Assembly: GCA_900635495.1 (NCBI GenBank) | Contig: LR134136.1 | Span: forward strand, 372,001 to 436,000 | Length of the DNA: 64,000 bases | Direction of reading: 5' to 3' | From: Atlantibacter hermannii | GTDB lineage: Bacteria > Pseudomonadota > Gammaproteobacteria > Enterobacterales > Enterobacteriaceae | Shown here: positions 28,160 through 36,574 of the stretch, one piece after another | Numbering within the stretch: the first letter of the stretch is position 1 | Layout: every line of letters begins with the position of its first letter | Notes under the pieces: generated by a model | The model's input: only the letters and a program-made list of their open reading frames with translations | Database searches by the model: none | Told to the model about the DNA's origin: nothing | Program-made: the position numbers and the translations under genes

Positions 28160-28330
28160 ATGTCTAAAAAACTCACCGATAAACAAAAATCCCGTCTCTG
28201 GGAGCAAAAGCGAAACATCAACTTCCAGGCCAGCCTGCGCCTTGAAGACCGCGATATTCCGTTAGTTGAGTTGAACGCAGACGAAGCCGAACAACGCCTT
28301 CAGGAACTCAGGGGGCACTATGAGCGATAA
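28160..28330 (+). CDS. yhfG: YhfG antitoxin-like partner of Fic
   Basis: This 56-residue protein matches E. coli YhfG (55 aa), beginning MSKKLTDKQKSRLWEQ and ending LRGHYER. In E. coli the YhfG product (FicA) binds and inhibits the Fic protein (FicT). AGGGAGG precedes the ATG. Its last codons overlap the fic start by 11 bases, the classic coupling of a toxin-antitoxin pair with the antitoxin first. Confidence 0.88.
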   Translation: MSKKLTDKQKSRLWEQKRNINFQASLRLEDRDIPLVELNADEAEQRLQELRGHYER

Positions 28331-28922
28331 ATTTGGTGACGGGCGCGACCCCTATCTCTACGGCGGGCTGAATGTCCTGAAAAACCGCCTCAACATCCGC
28401 CAGGCGCAACGTCTTGATGACGCCATGCTGGAATTTATCGCGCTGCGTGCCGCCACCCTGCCGCTTGGGCCAGTGCCGCGCGGCTTACCGCATTTATGCG
28501 CTATCCACCGTCATCTGTTCCAGGACGTTTTCGACTGGGCGGGTGAACTGCGTGAAGTCGATATCTATCAGGGCGATACGCGGTTTTGCCATTTCGGCTA
28601 TATCGAGAAAGAAGGCAACGACCTCTTCCAGGATCTGGAAGACGAAGGATATCTGGCGGGGCTTGAGGCACCAGAGTTTATCCAGCGGCTGGCGCACTAT
28701 TATTGTGAAATCAACGTGCTGCATCCGTTCCGACTCGGTTCCGGCGTAAGCCAACGGATTTTCTTCGAACAGTTGGCGATCCACGCCGGTTATAGTCTGG
28801 ACTGGCGTGATATCGAGCCGTCATTCTGGCGCGAGGCCAACCAGGCCGGGGCGATGGGCGATCTGGAACCGCTGACGACGATCTTCAGCAAAGTGGTAAG
28901 TGAAGCCCGGGAAAGCGAGTAG
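28320..28922 (+). CDS. fic: Fic-domain protein (AMP-transferase family, FicT-like)
   Basis: The 200-residue protein matches E. coli Fic. The Fic motif at about residues 135-146 reads HPFRLGSGVSQR rather than canonical HPF(D/E)xGNGRxxR: the histidine and final arginine are kept but the acidic residue and asparagine are replaced. E. coli K-12 Fic has nearly the same altered motif, so activity is uncertain. The N-terminal half holds LPHLCAIHRHLFQDVFDWAG, normal for the fold. It is coupled to yhfG and precedes pabA. Confidence 0.9.
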   Translation: MSDKFGDGRDPYLYGGLNVLKNRLNIRQAQRLDDAMLEFIALRAATLPLGPVPRGLPHLCAIHRHLFQDVFDWAGELREVDIYQGDTRFCHFGYIEKEGNDLFQDLEDEGYLAGLEAPEFIQRLAHYYCEINVLHPFRLGSGVSQRIFFEQLAIHAGYSLDWRDIEPSFWREANQAGAMGDLEPLTTIFSKVVSEARESE

Positions 28923-28952
28923 AATAGCGCGGTTCATTTTTCCGGAGCCGCC

Positions 28953-29516
28953 ATGATACTGCTGATTGATAACTACGATTCGTTCACCTGGAACCTGTAT
29001 CAGTATTTCTGCGAACTCGGTGCGGAGGTGGTGGTTAAGCGCAACGATGATATCGGTCTTGCCGACATCGCCACGCTCGCACCGCAAAAAATTGTCATTT
29101 CTCCCGGTCCCTGCACGCCGACCGAAGCAGGGATCTCTCTGGATGTGATCCGTCACTATGCGGGGCAATTACCGATTCTGGGGGTATGCCTGGGTCATCA
29201 GGCGATAGGGCAGGCATTTGGCGCGCACGTTGTTCGCGCACGTCAGGTGATGCATGGCAAAACCTCTCTCATTCGTCACAACGGTAACGGCGTTTTCCGC
29301 GGGCTCAATAATCCTCTCACCGTGACGCGCTATCACTCGCTGTTAATTGACCCTTCAACGCTACCGGACGCTTTCGAGATTACCGCCTGGAGCGCGGAGC
29401 AGGAAATCATGGGCATCCGCCATCGTGAGTGGGATCTGGAAGGCGTGCAGTTTCATCCGGAAAGTATCCTCAGCGAACAGGGGCATGCGCTGCTCGCCAA
29501 CTTTTTACACCGCTGA
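28953..29516 (+). CDS. pabA: Aminodeoxychorismate synthase glutaminase subunit
   Basis: The 187-residue protein has the E. coli PabA length. It is a class I glutamine amidotransferase supplying ammonia to PabB for 4-aminobenzoate in folate synthesis. The nucleophile elbow GVCLGHQAIGQAFG (Cys about 79) and the FHPESILSEQG His/Glu pair near 168-170 are intact. TrpG-type enzymes are similar, but location between fic and argD supports PabA. Confidence 0.96.
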   Translation: MILLIDNYDSFTWNLYQYFCELGAEVVVKRNDDIGLADIATLAPQKIVISPGPCTPTEAGISLDVIRHYAGQLPILGVCLGHQAIGQAFGAHVVRARQVMHGKTSLIRHNGNGVFRGLNNPLTVTRYHSLLIDPSTLPDAFEITAWSAEQEIMGIRHREWDLEGVQFHPESILSEQGHALLANFLHR

Positions 29517-29534
29517 TTTTTTATTGCCATTAAC

Positions 29535-29569
29535 TGATTTTTTATGCATATTTTGTGATTATCTTTTCA
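29535..29569. promoter_or_regulatory. Two ARG boxes (ArgR operator) before argD
   Basis: Against the core TGAAT-W4-ATTCA, 29535-29548 (TGATTTTTTATGCA) matches at 12 of 14 positions and 29556-29569 (TGATTATCTTTTCA) at 11 of 14. Their centres are 21 bases apart, the standard spacing of paired ARG boxes. They lie 33-67 bases before the argD start, so arginine repression is expected. Confidence 0.75.
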
Positions 29570-29601
29570 GTTAAGATTTCGCAAAAATGGATGGGCATAA
29601 G

Positions 29602-30819
29602 ATGGCAAATGAACAGACGGCAATTACCCGGGCGACGTTTGACGACGTTATTCTGCCAATTTACGCACCGGCTGACTTTATTCCGGTCAAAGGGAAGGGC
29701 AGCCGCGTATGGGATCAGCAGGGTAATGAGTACGTTGATTTTGCCGGGGGGATTGCGGTAACAGCCCTTGGGCATTGCCATCCTGCGCTGGTGGACGCGT
29801 TGAAAACCCAGGGCGAAACGCTGTGGCATACCAGCAACGAGTTTACCAACGAACCGGCGCTACGTCTGGGCCGTAAAATCATCGACGCCACGTTCGCCGA
29901 GCGCGTACTGTTTATGAACTCCGGGACCGAAGCCAACGAGACCGCGTTTAAACTGGCGCGCTACTATGCGTCCACCCGCCACAGCCCTTACAAATCTAAA
30001 ATCATCGCTTTTCATAACGCTTTTCATGGCCGTTCGCTGTTTACCGTTTCGGTCGGCGGGCAGCCGAAATATTCCGACGGTTTCGGCCCGAAACCCGCGG
30101 ACATTATCCATGTGCCGTTTAACGATCTGCATGCGGTGGAAGCGGTGATTGACGATCATACCTGCGCCATTGTGGTGGAGCCGATTCAGGGCGAAGGCGG
30201 CGTAACGGCCGCGACGCCTGAGTTCTTACAGTGCTTGCGCGACCTGTGCGACAAGCATCAGGCGCTGTTGGTCTTTGATGAAGTGCAATGCGGCATGGGG
30301 CGTACCGGCGATTTGTTTGCCTACATGCACTATGGCGTGACCCCGGATATTCTTACCAGCGCCAAGGCGCTGGGTGGCGGTTTCCCGGTGAGTGCGATGC
30401 TGACGACCCAGGAGATCGCCTCGGCGTTTCACGTGGGCTCTCATGGCTCCACCTATGGCGGCAATCCGCTGGCCTGTGCGGTAGCGGGGGCAGCGTTCGA
30501 TATCATTAATACGCCGGAAGTACTGGGCGGCGTGACGCAAAAACGCGCCCGCTTCGTTCAACATCTCGAAGAGATCGACGCGCAATATGATGTGTTCAGC
30601 GATATTCGCGGGATGGGGCTGCTGATTGGTGCTGAGCTCAAGCCACAGTATAAAGGCCGCGCACGGGAGTTTTTATACGCGGCGGCGCAGGCGGGCGTGA
30701 TGGTGTTAAATGCCGGGCCGGATGTAATGCGTTTTGCACCGTCGCTGGTGGTGGAGGCGGCAGATATTGATGAAGGGATGACGCGGTTCGCCCGGGCGGT
30801 CGCGAGCGTCAGTCGTTAA
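29602..30819 (+). CDS. argD: Acetylornithine/succinyldiaminopimelate aminotransferase
   Basis: The most likely start is the ATG at 29602, giving MANEQTAITRATFD and 405 residues (E. coli 406); an ATG at 29587 would add five. ArgD is a PLP enzyme of arginine and lysine synthesis. The GTEANETAFKLAR cofactor loop, VEPIQGEGG, LVFDEVQCGMGRTG and the Schiff-base lysine in TSAKALGGGFP are present. Two ARG boxes lie upstream. The stop overlaps the convergent yhfK stop region by 11 bases. Confidence 0.95.
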   Translation: MANEQTAITRATFDDVILPIYAPADFIPVKGKGSRVWDQQGNEYVDFAGGIAVTALGHCHPALVDALKTQGETLWHTSNEFTNEPALRLGRKIIDATFAERVLFMNSGTEANETAFKLARYYASTRHSPYKSKIIAFHNAFHGRSLFTVSVGGQPKYSDGFGPKPADIIHVPFNDLHAVEAVIDDHTCAIVVEPIQGEGGVTAATPEFLQCLRDLCDKHQALLVFDEVQCGMGRTGDLFAYMHYGVTPDILTSAKALGGGFPVSAMLTTQEIASAFHVGSHGSTYGGNPLACAVAGAAFDIINTPEVLGGVTQKRARFVQHLEEIDAQYDVFSDIRGMGLLIGAELKPQYKGRAREFLYAAAQAGVMVLNAGPDVMRFAPSLVVEAADIDEGMTRFARAVASVSR

Positions 30820-32905
30820 CCGCAGACGGATTACCGAGACGTCGGCTCCGCCAGATACCGTGGCGGGGCCGTTGACGCCAGGCGACGGACGAAATGGTGT
30901 GCATGGTGTTCAGATGGCCGATAATGCGCTGCAAATGTTGCTCGAGGACGCTTAACGGCCCCTGGGAAAACTCTTCCGGGGTATCCAGAATCACCGCGTC
31001 TTTCGTCTCCCCGGGTTCATCATATTCAAGCCGTTGCTGACAGCGCTGGAGCGCAATCTCGCAGGACTGCAAATAGCGCTGCGCCAGTTCCGGCGTCAGC
31101 ATGGTATGTTCCCGCGCCATGGTAGTGATGGCGTTGATATGCTCAACGATAAACTGACTGTGGGTGACCCAGAGTTTCATTTCGTCCAGATAACGCGAAT
31201 TAAATCCCGGTTCCTGCATCGCCTGGTTCAGGGAGTTATAGAGCGCGTTATGGGCCTGATTCACCAGCATCCTTTGCCATGCAAGCGGCGTGGGTTGCGG
31301 ATCGTCGCTGAGAATTAAGCGTATTGCTTTCTGGTCGGCTTCCAGGGCGTCATGGGCATTTTTCCGCAGCAGGCCGCTTTGCCACTGGGGCCATAGCCAG
31401 ACCATGCCGCCGAACGCGATCAGGCAGCCAATCAGCGTGTCAATCAGGCGCGGCAGGATGAACTGCTCGCCGCTCAGCGACAGCAGTTGCAGGGTGTACA
31501 CCGCCGTCACCGTAAACCCGATGGTGGCCCAGCCGTAATTTTTACGAATGATAAGGTAGCTCACCAGGGTGATAAACAGCATCGCCAGCAGGGTATAGCC
31601 ATCCGCAATGTGATAATGCAGCGTCATGCCCGCAATAATCAGTCCCGCCATGGTGCCGCCGGCACGATGTAAGATGCGTACCCGCGTGGCGCCGTAACCG
31701 TTCTGGGTTACGAACATCACGGTCATCAGTATCCAGTAAGGTTTCGGCAAGTGCAGCGCGCTGCCCACCAGGCTGGCGATGCTCAGCATAACGGCGATGC
31801 GGGCGGCGTTGCGCAGGGCGGTGGACTTGAGCGACAGATAACTTTTCAACGCCCGCAATACCGGTAAACGGCGTTGTTTATCCTCCATCAAATCCCGCGT
31901 ATACAGTGGACGCTGGCTTTTCAGGACTCTGGCGATGCGGCTGAAATGGTATTCGCAGAACTGTCCAACCGGGTTGTCGGGATGCTGACGGGCGATTTTT
32001 TCCAGCGCGCCGATCTGTTTATCCATTTCAAAGCGTTTGGGGTAACGGTGATACAAAATATCGTCGGCGCGTTCCCGCAGCCTGGCCGCTACCGTTTGGG
32101 CCGTCCAGCGGATCACTGCTTCGGCATGGCTTGCACGCACCAGCTTCTGCACTTCTTCAGGCTGATGCAGGCTTACTGAAATATGTTCCTGCAAATCCAG
32201 GGCAATCTGAAAAGTACGCATTAAGCGCTTATAGCCGTGATGATGCCCCGCCGACAGCATATTGAGTTGCTGATAACACTGAGTAATCAGATCGACGGTT
32301 TTTTGCTGACGCGCCAGCAGGGGCGGCAACGCGGTTTGCGGATCGGCGTGCTGTGTGAGCAGGCTGTATTTGGCTTCACAGTAGTCCGCCAGTTGTCGGT
32401 AAAGCAGACTGAGTGTTTCGCGCAGCGGCTGCTCGCGCCATAGCCAAAACCAGAACCAGTTGAATAAGCCGTACCATAAGGTGCCGAGCACATACAGCAG
32501 GAGCGGCTCCCAGATCGGCATGTTGCCCGCCAGACTTAGGGTAAAAATGGCGGCAATCAGCGACGCCGGAAACAAGCGCGCATGCAACGGGCTGATCTCC
32601 GCGGTCACGCCCAGGATTAACGCCAGCCCCGTGAGCACCAGCGGCAGGGGAAGGGGCGTTTGCAGCAGCAACTGCACCGCCAGGCTGCTGAGCGCAAACA
32701 GTGAGCCGCCAACAATCAGGCGTTTAAAAAAGCGTTTATGCGGCGTATCTAAACCGGCAATGTTGCAACAGGCGGGAACGAGGGAGAACAGCAGACCGTG
32801 CTGGAGGTGACCGACAACCAGCCCAACCGCCACGGGTAGACACAACACCAGAGTTTGACGAAGGGCGTAGTTAATTTCCGGGTGGTAGATCAGACGTCGC
32901 CACAT
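30809..32905 (-). CDS. yhfK: YhfK, FUSC/YccS-family inner-membrane protein
   Basis: From the ATG at 32905 (MWRRLIYHPEINYALRQT) the product is 698 residues, in register with E. coli YhfK; the frame reaching 32974 overlaps crp. Two blocks of about five to six hydrophobic segments (about residues 15-160 and 385-510) flank soluble helical regions, the layout of FUSC/YccS aromatic-acid exporter-like proteins. The E. coli protein has no established function. It is downstream of crp on the same strand and overlaps argD tail to tail. Confidence 0.88.
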   Translation of the reverse strand: MWRRLIYHPEINYALRQTLVLCLPVAVGLVVGHLQHGLLFSLVPACCNIAGLDTPHKRFFKRLIVGGSLFALSSLAVQLLLQTPLPLPLVLTGLALILGVTAEISPLHARLFPASLIAAIFTLSLAGNMPIWEPLLLYVLGTLWYGLFNWFWFWLWREQPLRETLSLLYRQLADYCEAKYSLLTQHADPQTALPPLLARQQKTVDLITQCYQQLNMLSAGHHHGYKRLMRTFQIALDLQEHISVSLHQPEEVQKLVRASHAEAVIRWTAQTVAARLRERADDILYHRYPKRFEMDKQIGALEKIARQHPDNPVGQFCEYHFSRIARVLKSQRPLYTRDLMEDKQRRLPVLRALKSYLSLKSTALRNAARIAVMLSIASLVGSALHLPKPYWILMTVMFVTQNGYGATRVRILHRAGGTMAGLIIAGMTLHYHIADGYTLLAMLFITLVSYLIIRKNYGWATIGFTVTAVYTLQLLSLSGEQFILPRLIDTLIGCLIAFGGMVWLWPQWQSGLLRKNAHDALEADQKAIRLILSDDPQPTPLAWQRMLVNQAHNALYNSLNQAMQEPGFNSRYLDEMKLWVTHSQFIVEHINAITTMAREHTMLTPELAQRYLQSCEIALQRCQQRLEYDEPGETKDAVILDTPEEFSQGPLSVLEQHLQRIIGHLNTMHTISSVAWRQRPRHGIWRSRRLGNPSAVND

Positions 32906-32951
32906 GGGTGCGTTCGGATAAAACGGCGTGTCGCCACGCCGTTTCTGATGC

Positions 32952-33584
32952 TTAGCGGGTTCCGTAAACCACAATAGTTTTACCGTGGGCGGAGATCAGG
33001 TTTTGATCTTCCAGCATTTTCAAAATGCGGCCAACGGTTTCGCGGGAACAGCCGACGATCTGGCCGATCTCCTGGCGGGTAATTTTGATCTGCATACCAT
33101 CCGGGTGCGTCATGGCATCCGGCTGTTTGGCCAGGTTGAGCAGCGTCTGCGCGATGCGGCCTGTTACATCAAGGAAGGCAAGGTTGCCTACTTTTTCTGA
33201 TGTCACCTGCAGACGGCGTGCCATCTGCGAAGAAAGACGCATCAGGATGTCAGGGTTAACCTGAATCAACTGGCGGAATTTTTTGTAGGAGATTTCTGCC
33301 ACTTCACACGCCGTTTTGGCGCGAACCCAGGCACTGCGTTCCTGACCTTCTTCGAACAATCCCAGTTCGCCGATGAAATCGCCCTGATTCAGATAAGAGA
33401 GGATCATTTCCTTGCCCTCTTCATCTTTAATCAGCACTGCCACGGAGCCTTTAACGATGTAATACAACGTTTCCGCCTTTTCACCCTGGTGAATCAGCGT
33501 GCTCTTCGATGGGTACTTATGAATATGGCAATGAGACAAGAACCATTCGAGAGTCGGGTCTGTTTGCGGTTTGCCAAGCACCAT
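32952..33584 (-). CDS. crp: cAMP receptor protein
   Basis: The 210-residue protein appears identical, or almost so, to E. coli CRP. The cAMP-binding domain shows GELGLFEEGQERSAWVRA (about 71-88), the dimer helix follows, and the helix-turn-helix is TRQEIGQIVGCSRETVGRIL (about 169-188). It is the global regulator of catabolite genes and likely acts on the ppiA site in this window. Confidence 0.98.
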   Translation of the reverse strand: MVLGKPQTDPTLEWFLSHCHIHKYPSKSTLIHQGEKAETLYYIVKGSVAVLIKDEEGKEMILSYLNQGDFIGELGLFEEGQERSAWVRAKTACEVAEISYKKFRQLIQVNPDILMRLSSQMARRLQVTSEKVGNLAFLDVTGRIAQTLLNLAKQPDAMTHPDGMQIKITRQEIGQIVGCSRETVGRILKMLEDQNLISAHGKTIVVYGTR

Positions 33585-33886
33585 GCGCGGTTATCCTCTG
33601 TTTTAAGCTGACTCCAGAGAGCAACAATACCCCTCTGGGTTTTTGCAATCGTCTCTTCTCCAGGCCGGAGAAGGGGGCCATTAACGTCCTGTGGCCTGTA
33701 ATAGGTGTGGTCGTATGCATACATGCATCACATCAATGTATCGCTGTAGCATCCCGACAGTTTTAGCATAGCTTTAAGTGAGTGTCTCCTATTGTCTCGT
33801 TTCAGCTTGACGTGGCTCTCATCCGTTGCGCGTTTTGTTACAGCCGCGTAATCTGTCAGTAATTTAGAAACACTGGAGCAACGAAA
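33585..33886. other. crp-yhfA divergent intergenic region
   Basis: About 302 bases hold the divergent promoters of crp (minus) and yhfA (plus). In E. coli this region carries CRP autoregulatory sites and a divergent RNA promoter. I see an AT-rich tract with repeated ATGCAT elements near 33714-33728 but did not find a convincing full CRP palindrome by eye. No gene is supported. Confidence 0.5.
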
Positions 33887-34291
33887 ATGCAGGCAAGAGT
33901 GAAGTGGGTTGAAGGGTTAACCTTTCTTGGCGAGTCCGCCTCCGGGCACCAGATTTTGATGGACGGCAACTCCGGTGACAAAGCCCCCAGCCCGATGGAA
34001 ATGGTGCTGATGGCGGCAGGTGGATGCAGCGCGATCGACGTCGTTTCGATCCTGCAGAAAGGTCGCCATGACATTACCGATTGTGAAGTCAAGCTGACGT
34101 CAGAACGACGTGAAGAGGCGCCGCGCTACTTCACCCACATTAATTTGCATTTCATCGTGACCGGCCACGCGCTGAAAGACGCGGCGGTCGCACGCGCAGT
34201 CGATCTCTCTGCAGAAAAATACTGCTCGGTCGCCCTGATGCTGGAAAAGGCCGTCAACATCACCCATTCCTATGAAGTGATCGAAGGCTAA
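33887..34291 (+). CDS. yhfA: YhfA, OsmC-family protein
   Basis: The 134-residue protein matches E. coli YhfA, an OsmC/Ohr-fold family member. The segment MAAGGCSAIDVVSILQKG contains the single conserved cysteine; a second cysteine is in SAEKYCSVALML near the end. Ohr-type members detoxify organic peroxides using two cysteines, but the specific role of YhfA is unknown. It stands alone and ends at a hairpin. Confidence 0.92.
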   Translation: MQARVKWVEGLTFLGESASGHQILMDGNSGDKAPSPMEMVLMAAGGCSAIDVVSILQKGRHDITDCEVKLTSERREEAPRYFTHINLHFIVTGHALKDAAVARAVDLSAEKYCSVALMLEKAVNITHSYEVIEG

Positions 34292-34302
34292 CGTCCTTTC
34301 TT

Positions 34303-34330
34303 AAACAGGCGGCCTGGCCGCCTTAAATTT
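34303..34330. terminator. Terminator between yhfA and prkB
   Basis: AGGCGG pairs with CCGCCT around CCTGG, flanked by TTAAA and TTAAATTTTT. It separates the convergent yhfA and prkB genes and overlaps the end of prkB. Confidence 0.65.
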
Positions 34331-35189
34331 TTCGCCCTTCCATAATGCGCTTCACCAGCGGCAGCATAATTAATTCCATCGCCAGCCCCATTTTGCCGCC
34401 AGGCACCACTAATGTATTTATGTGGGAAATGAATGAACCCTGCAACATGGCCAGCAGCCAGGGGAAATCAATGCCTTCCAGATTCCTGAAATGCACCACC
34501 ACAAAGCTTTCATCCAGCGACGGGATCGCTTTTGCGGCGAAGGGGTTGGAGGTATCGACGGTGGGCACGCGCTGGAAGTTAATGTGGGTACGGGAAAACT
34601 GCGGCGTGATGAAATTGATGTAATCATCCATTGAACGCACCACGGAATCCATCACGGCTTCCCGTGAATGGCCGCGCTCGCTGGTATCGCGGATCAGTTT
34701 TTGAATCCACTCAAGGTTGACGATCGGCACCACCCCGACCAGCAAATCAACGTGCTGCGCAACATCGTGCTGTGGCGTCACCACGCCACCGTGCAGGCCT
34801 TCATAGAACAAGACGTCTGTAGGTTCCGGCAGCGGCTGCCAGGGCGTAAATGTGCCTGGCACCTGATTCCAGGGAACGGCTTCGTCGTAGGTGTGCAGGT
34901 ATTTGCGCGACTGCCCCGTTCCGGTCTGACCGTACTGACTGAATGTTTGCTCCAGCAAACCAAAGTCGTTGGCTTCTGGACCAAAGTAACTGATGTGCTT
35001 ACCCACATCGCGCGCCTTACGGATCGCCATATCCATTTCAGGGCGGGTATAGCGATGAAAGCTGTCACCTTCCACTTCGGCGGCATGGAGATTGAGCTGG
35101 GCGAAAATCTTGCGAAATGCGAGGCTGGTGGTGGTCGTTCCGGCTCCGCTGGAGCCGGTGACGGCGATAATCGGATGTTGAGCAGACAT
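34323..35189 (-). CDS. prkB: Phosphoribulokinase-like protein PrkB (YhfB-type)
   Basis: The 288-residue protein matches E. coli PrkB (289). It has the P-loop VTGSSGAGTTTTS near the N-terminus and the phosphoribulokinase-family core (EGLHGGVVTPQHDVAQHVDL). E. coli lacks the Calvin cycle and the substrate is unknown. It lies upstream of, and on the same strand as, no partner except yheU-yheT behind it, the normal enteric order. Confidence 0.92.
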   Translation of the reverse strand: MSAQHPIIAVTGSSGAGTTTTSLAFRKIFAQLNLHAAEVEGDSFHRYTRPEMDMAIRKARDVGKHISYFGPEANDFGLLEQTFSQYGQTGTGQSRKYLHTYDEAVPWNQVPGTFTPWQPLPEPTDVLFYEGLHGGVVTPQHDVAQHVDLLVGVVPIVNLEWIQKLIRDTSERGHSREAVMDSVVRSMDDYINFITPQFSRTHINFQRVPTVDTSNPFAAKAIPSLDESFVVVHFRNLEGIDFPWLLAMLQGSFISHINTLVVPGGKMGLAMELIMLPLVKRIMEGRKI

Positions 35190-35246
35190 GGCGGAACAAC
35201 TCCCTGGTTAGCAGCGTATTGTCATTGTTCAGCGCGTCGGACGGGT

Positions 35247-35465
35247 TTAACCCCGGAACTGGTCGCGCGGCATGATATTGACCGTTTCATGCAGTTCCGA
35301 CCACACCAGAACAGCATCGCCGCGCTCCAGCTGGCGTTTCACCTGCGACACTTTATCGCTGAGCGAACGCTCATGTTCACCATAATCCGTACCTTCCCGC
35401 AAGACAAAAGCTTCAATAATGTTATCAAGCGTTTCGGGTGCAAGGGATTGCCAGGGAATAATCAT
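35247..35465 (-). CDS. yheU: YheU family protein
   Basis: The 72-residue acidic protein matches E. coli YheU at the same length (MIIPWQS to MPRDQFRG). The family (UPF0270) has no known function. Its ATG overlaps the yheT stop by four bases, so the two are translationally coupled. Confidence 0.92.
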   Translation of the reverse strand: MIIPWQSLAPETLDNIIEAFVLREGTDYGEHERSLSDKVSQVKRQLERGDAVLVWSELHETVNIMPRDQFRG

Positions 35466-36478
35466 TGTTTATCCAGGTAAGGGGTTAACCAGTCGGGAAT
35501 ACGCGCTTCAAGCCACATTTTCGGGCGTAAGGCTGTCCCGCCAACAAAGCCGACATGCCCGCCATATTCGGTCAACTGGTACTCGATATTCGCGGGCAGT
35601 TGTGCCATGTCCGGAATGACGTGACTGTCCATGAAGGGATCGTCCTGAGCATGAATAATCAGTGTAGGCTGGGTTATCGAGGGCAGCAGCGGCATGGCGC
35701 TACAGCGCTGATAATAATCTACCGCACCGTTAAAACCGTGGGCTTTTGAGGTGATGAGCTCATCAAACTCCCGCAGGCGACGAATGTTCTTCAACCGGGC
35801 GAGATCGACCGGCAAGGTTCCCGGCCAGGCCTGAAGTTTGCGCGTGGCGTTGGCTTTAAGCAGCTTTAACAGGTAGTGCTGATAAACCTGGGAAAAGCCC
35901 TTTTCGATGTGGTTACAGCAGTGCTCCAGCATAAACGGCGCGGAGACGATGGCCGCCGCGCTGACAGGAAGGTTGGGGTTTTTAGCCAGCAGACAGGCCA
36001 GCATGTTGCCGCCCAGTGAAAAACCGACCGCCGCCGTTGGCTGCTCGCCAAAGCGACTGTTCAGCCATTCGAGAAAATACCGTCCGTCTTCAGTTTCGCC
36101 GGAGTGGTAAATACGGTGCATACGGTTCGGTTCGCCGCTGCATCCGCGAAAATGCATCACCACGCCCAGCCAGCCGCGGGCTTTAGCCGCCTGAATCAGA
36201 CCGTAGGCGTAAGGGCTATGCAGACTGCCTTCCAGACCATGAAATATGACCAGCCGGGGTTTGTGTTTCGCCTGCTCCGGTTCTTCGCTCCACGCCAGAT
36301 CGACGAAATCGCCGTCGGGGGTATCCAGCCGTTGCCAGACAGGGGTGAACTGCAATCGTCGGCGCAATACTCGCGGCAGCATCGTTTGCAAATGGGGATT
36401 ACGCGCGCCAGCCATTGGCCGGAAATGGCGCGACGTTTCATCGCTGTCAGTCAATTCTGCAGGTGTAATTTCAGCCAT
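35462..36478 (-). CDS. yheT: YheT alpha/beta hydrolase
   Basis: The 338-residue protein matches E. coli YheT (about 340), an ABHD1/3-like alpha/beta hydrolase. The oxyanion region VIFHGLEGS, the nucleophile elbow VGFSLGGNM (Ser about 147), the aspartate in HAQDDPFM and the histidine in EYGGHVGF form a complete catalytic set. The substrate is unknown. It is first in yheT-yheU. Confidence 0.93.
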   Translation of the reverse strand: MAEITPAELTDSDETSRHFRPMAGARNPHLQTMLPRVLRRRLQFTPVWQRLDTPDGDFVDLAWSEEPEQAKHKPRLVIFHGLEGSLHSPYAYGLIQAAKARGWLGVVMHFRGCSGEPNRMHRIYHSGETEDGRYFLEWLNSRFGEQPTAAVGFSLGGNMLACLLAKNPNLPVSAAAIVSAPFMLEHCCNHIEKGFSQVYQHYLLKLLKANATRKLQAWPGTLPVDLARLKNIRRLREFDELITSKAHGFNGAVDYYQRCSAMPLLPSITQPTLIIHAQDDPFMDSHVIPDMAQLPANIEYQLTEYGGHVGFVGGTALRPKMWLEARIPDWLTPYLDKQ

Positions 36479-36574
36479 AGCTCAGTGTCGGTTTAATCAA
36501 TTCGAACACAACTATAACGGGTGTTTCGTTGCTTGTTGAGCATTCAGTGCCGCGTAAAGAAAGGAAGTATCCCG

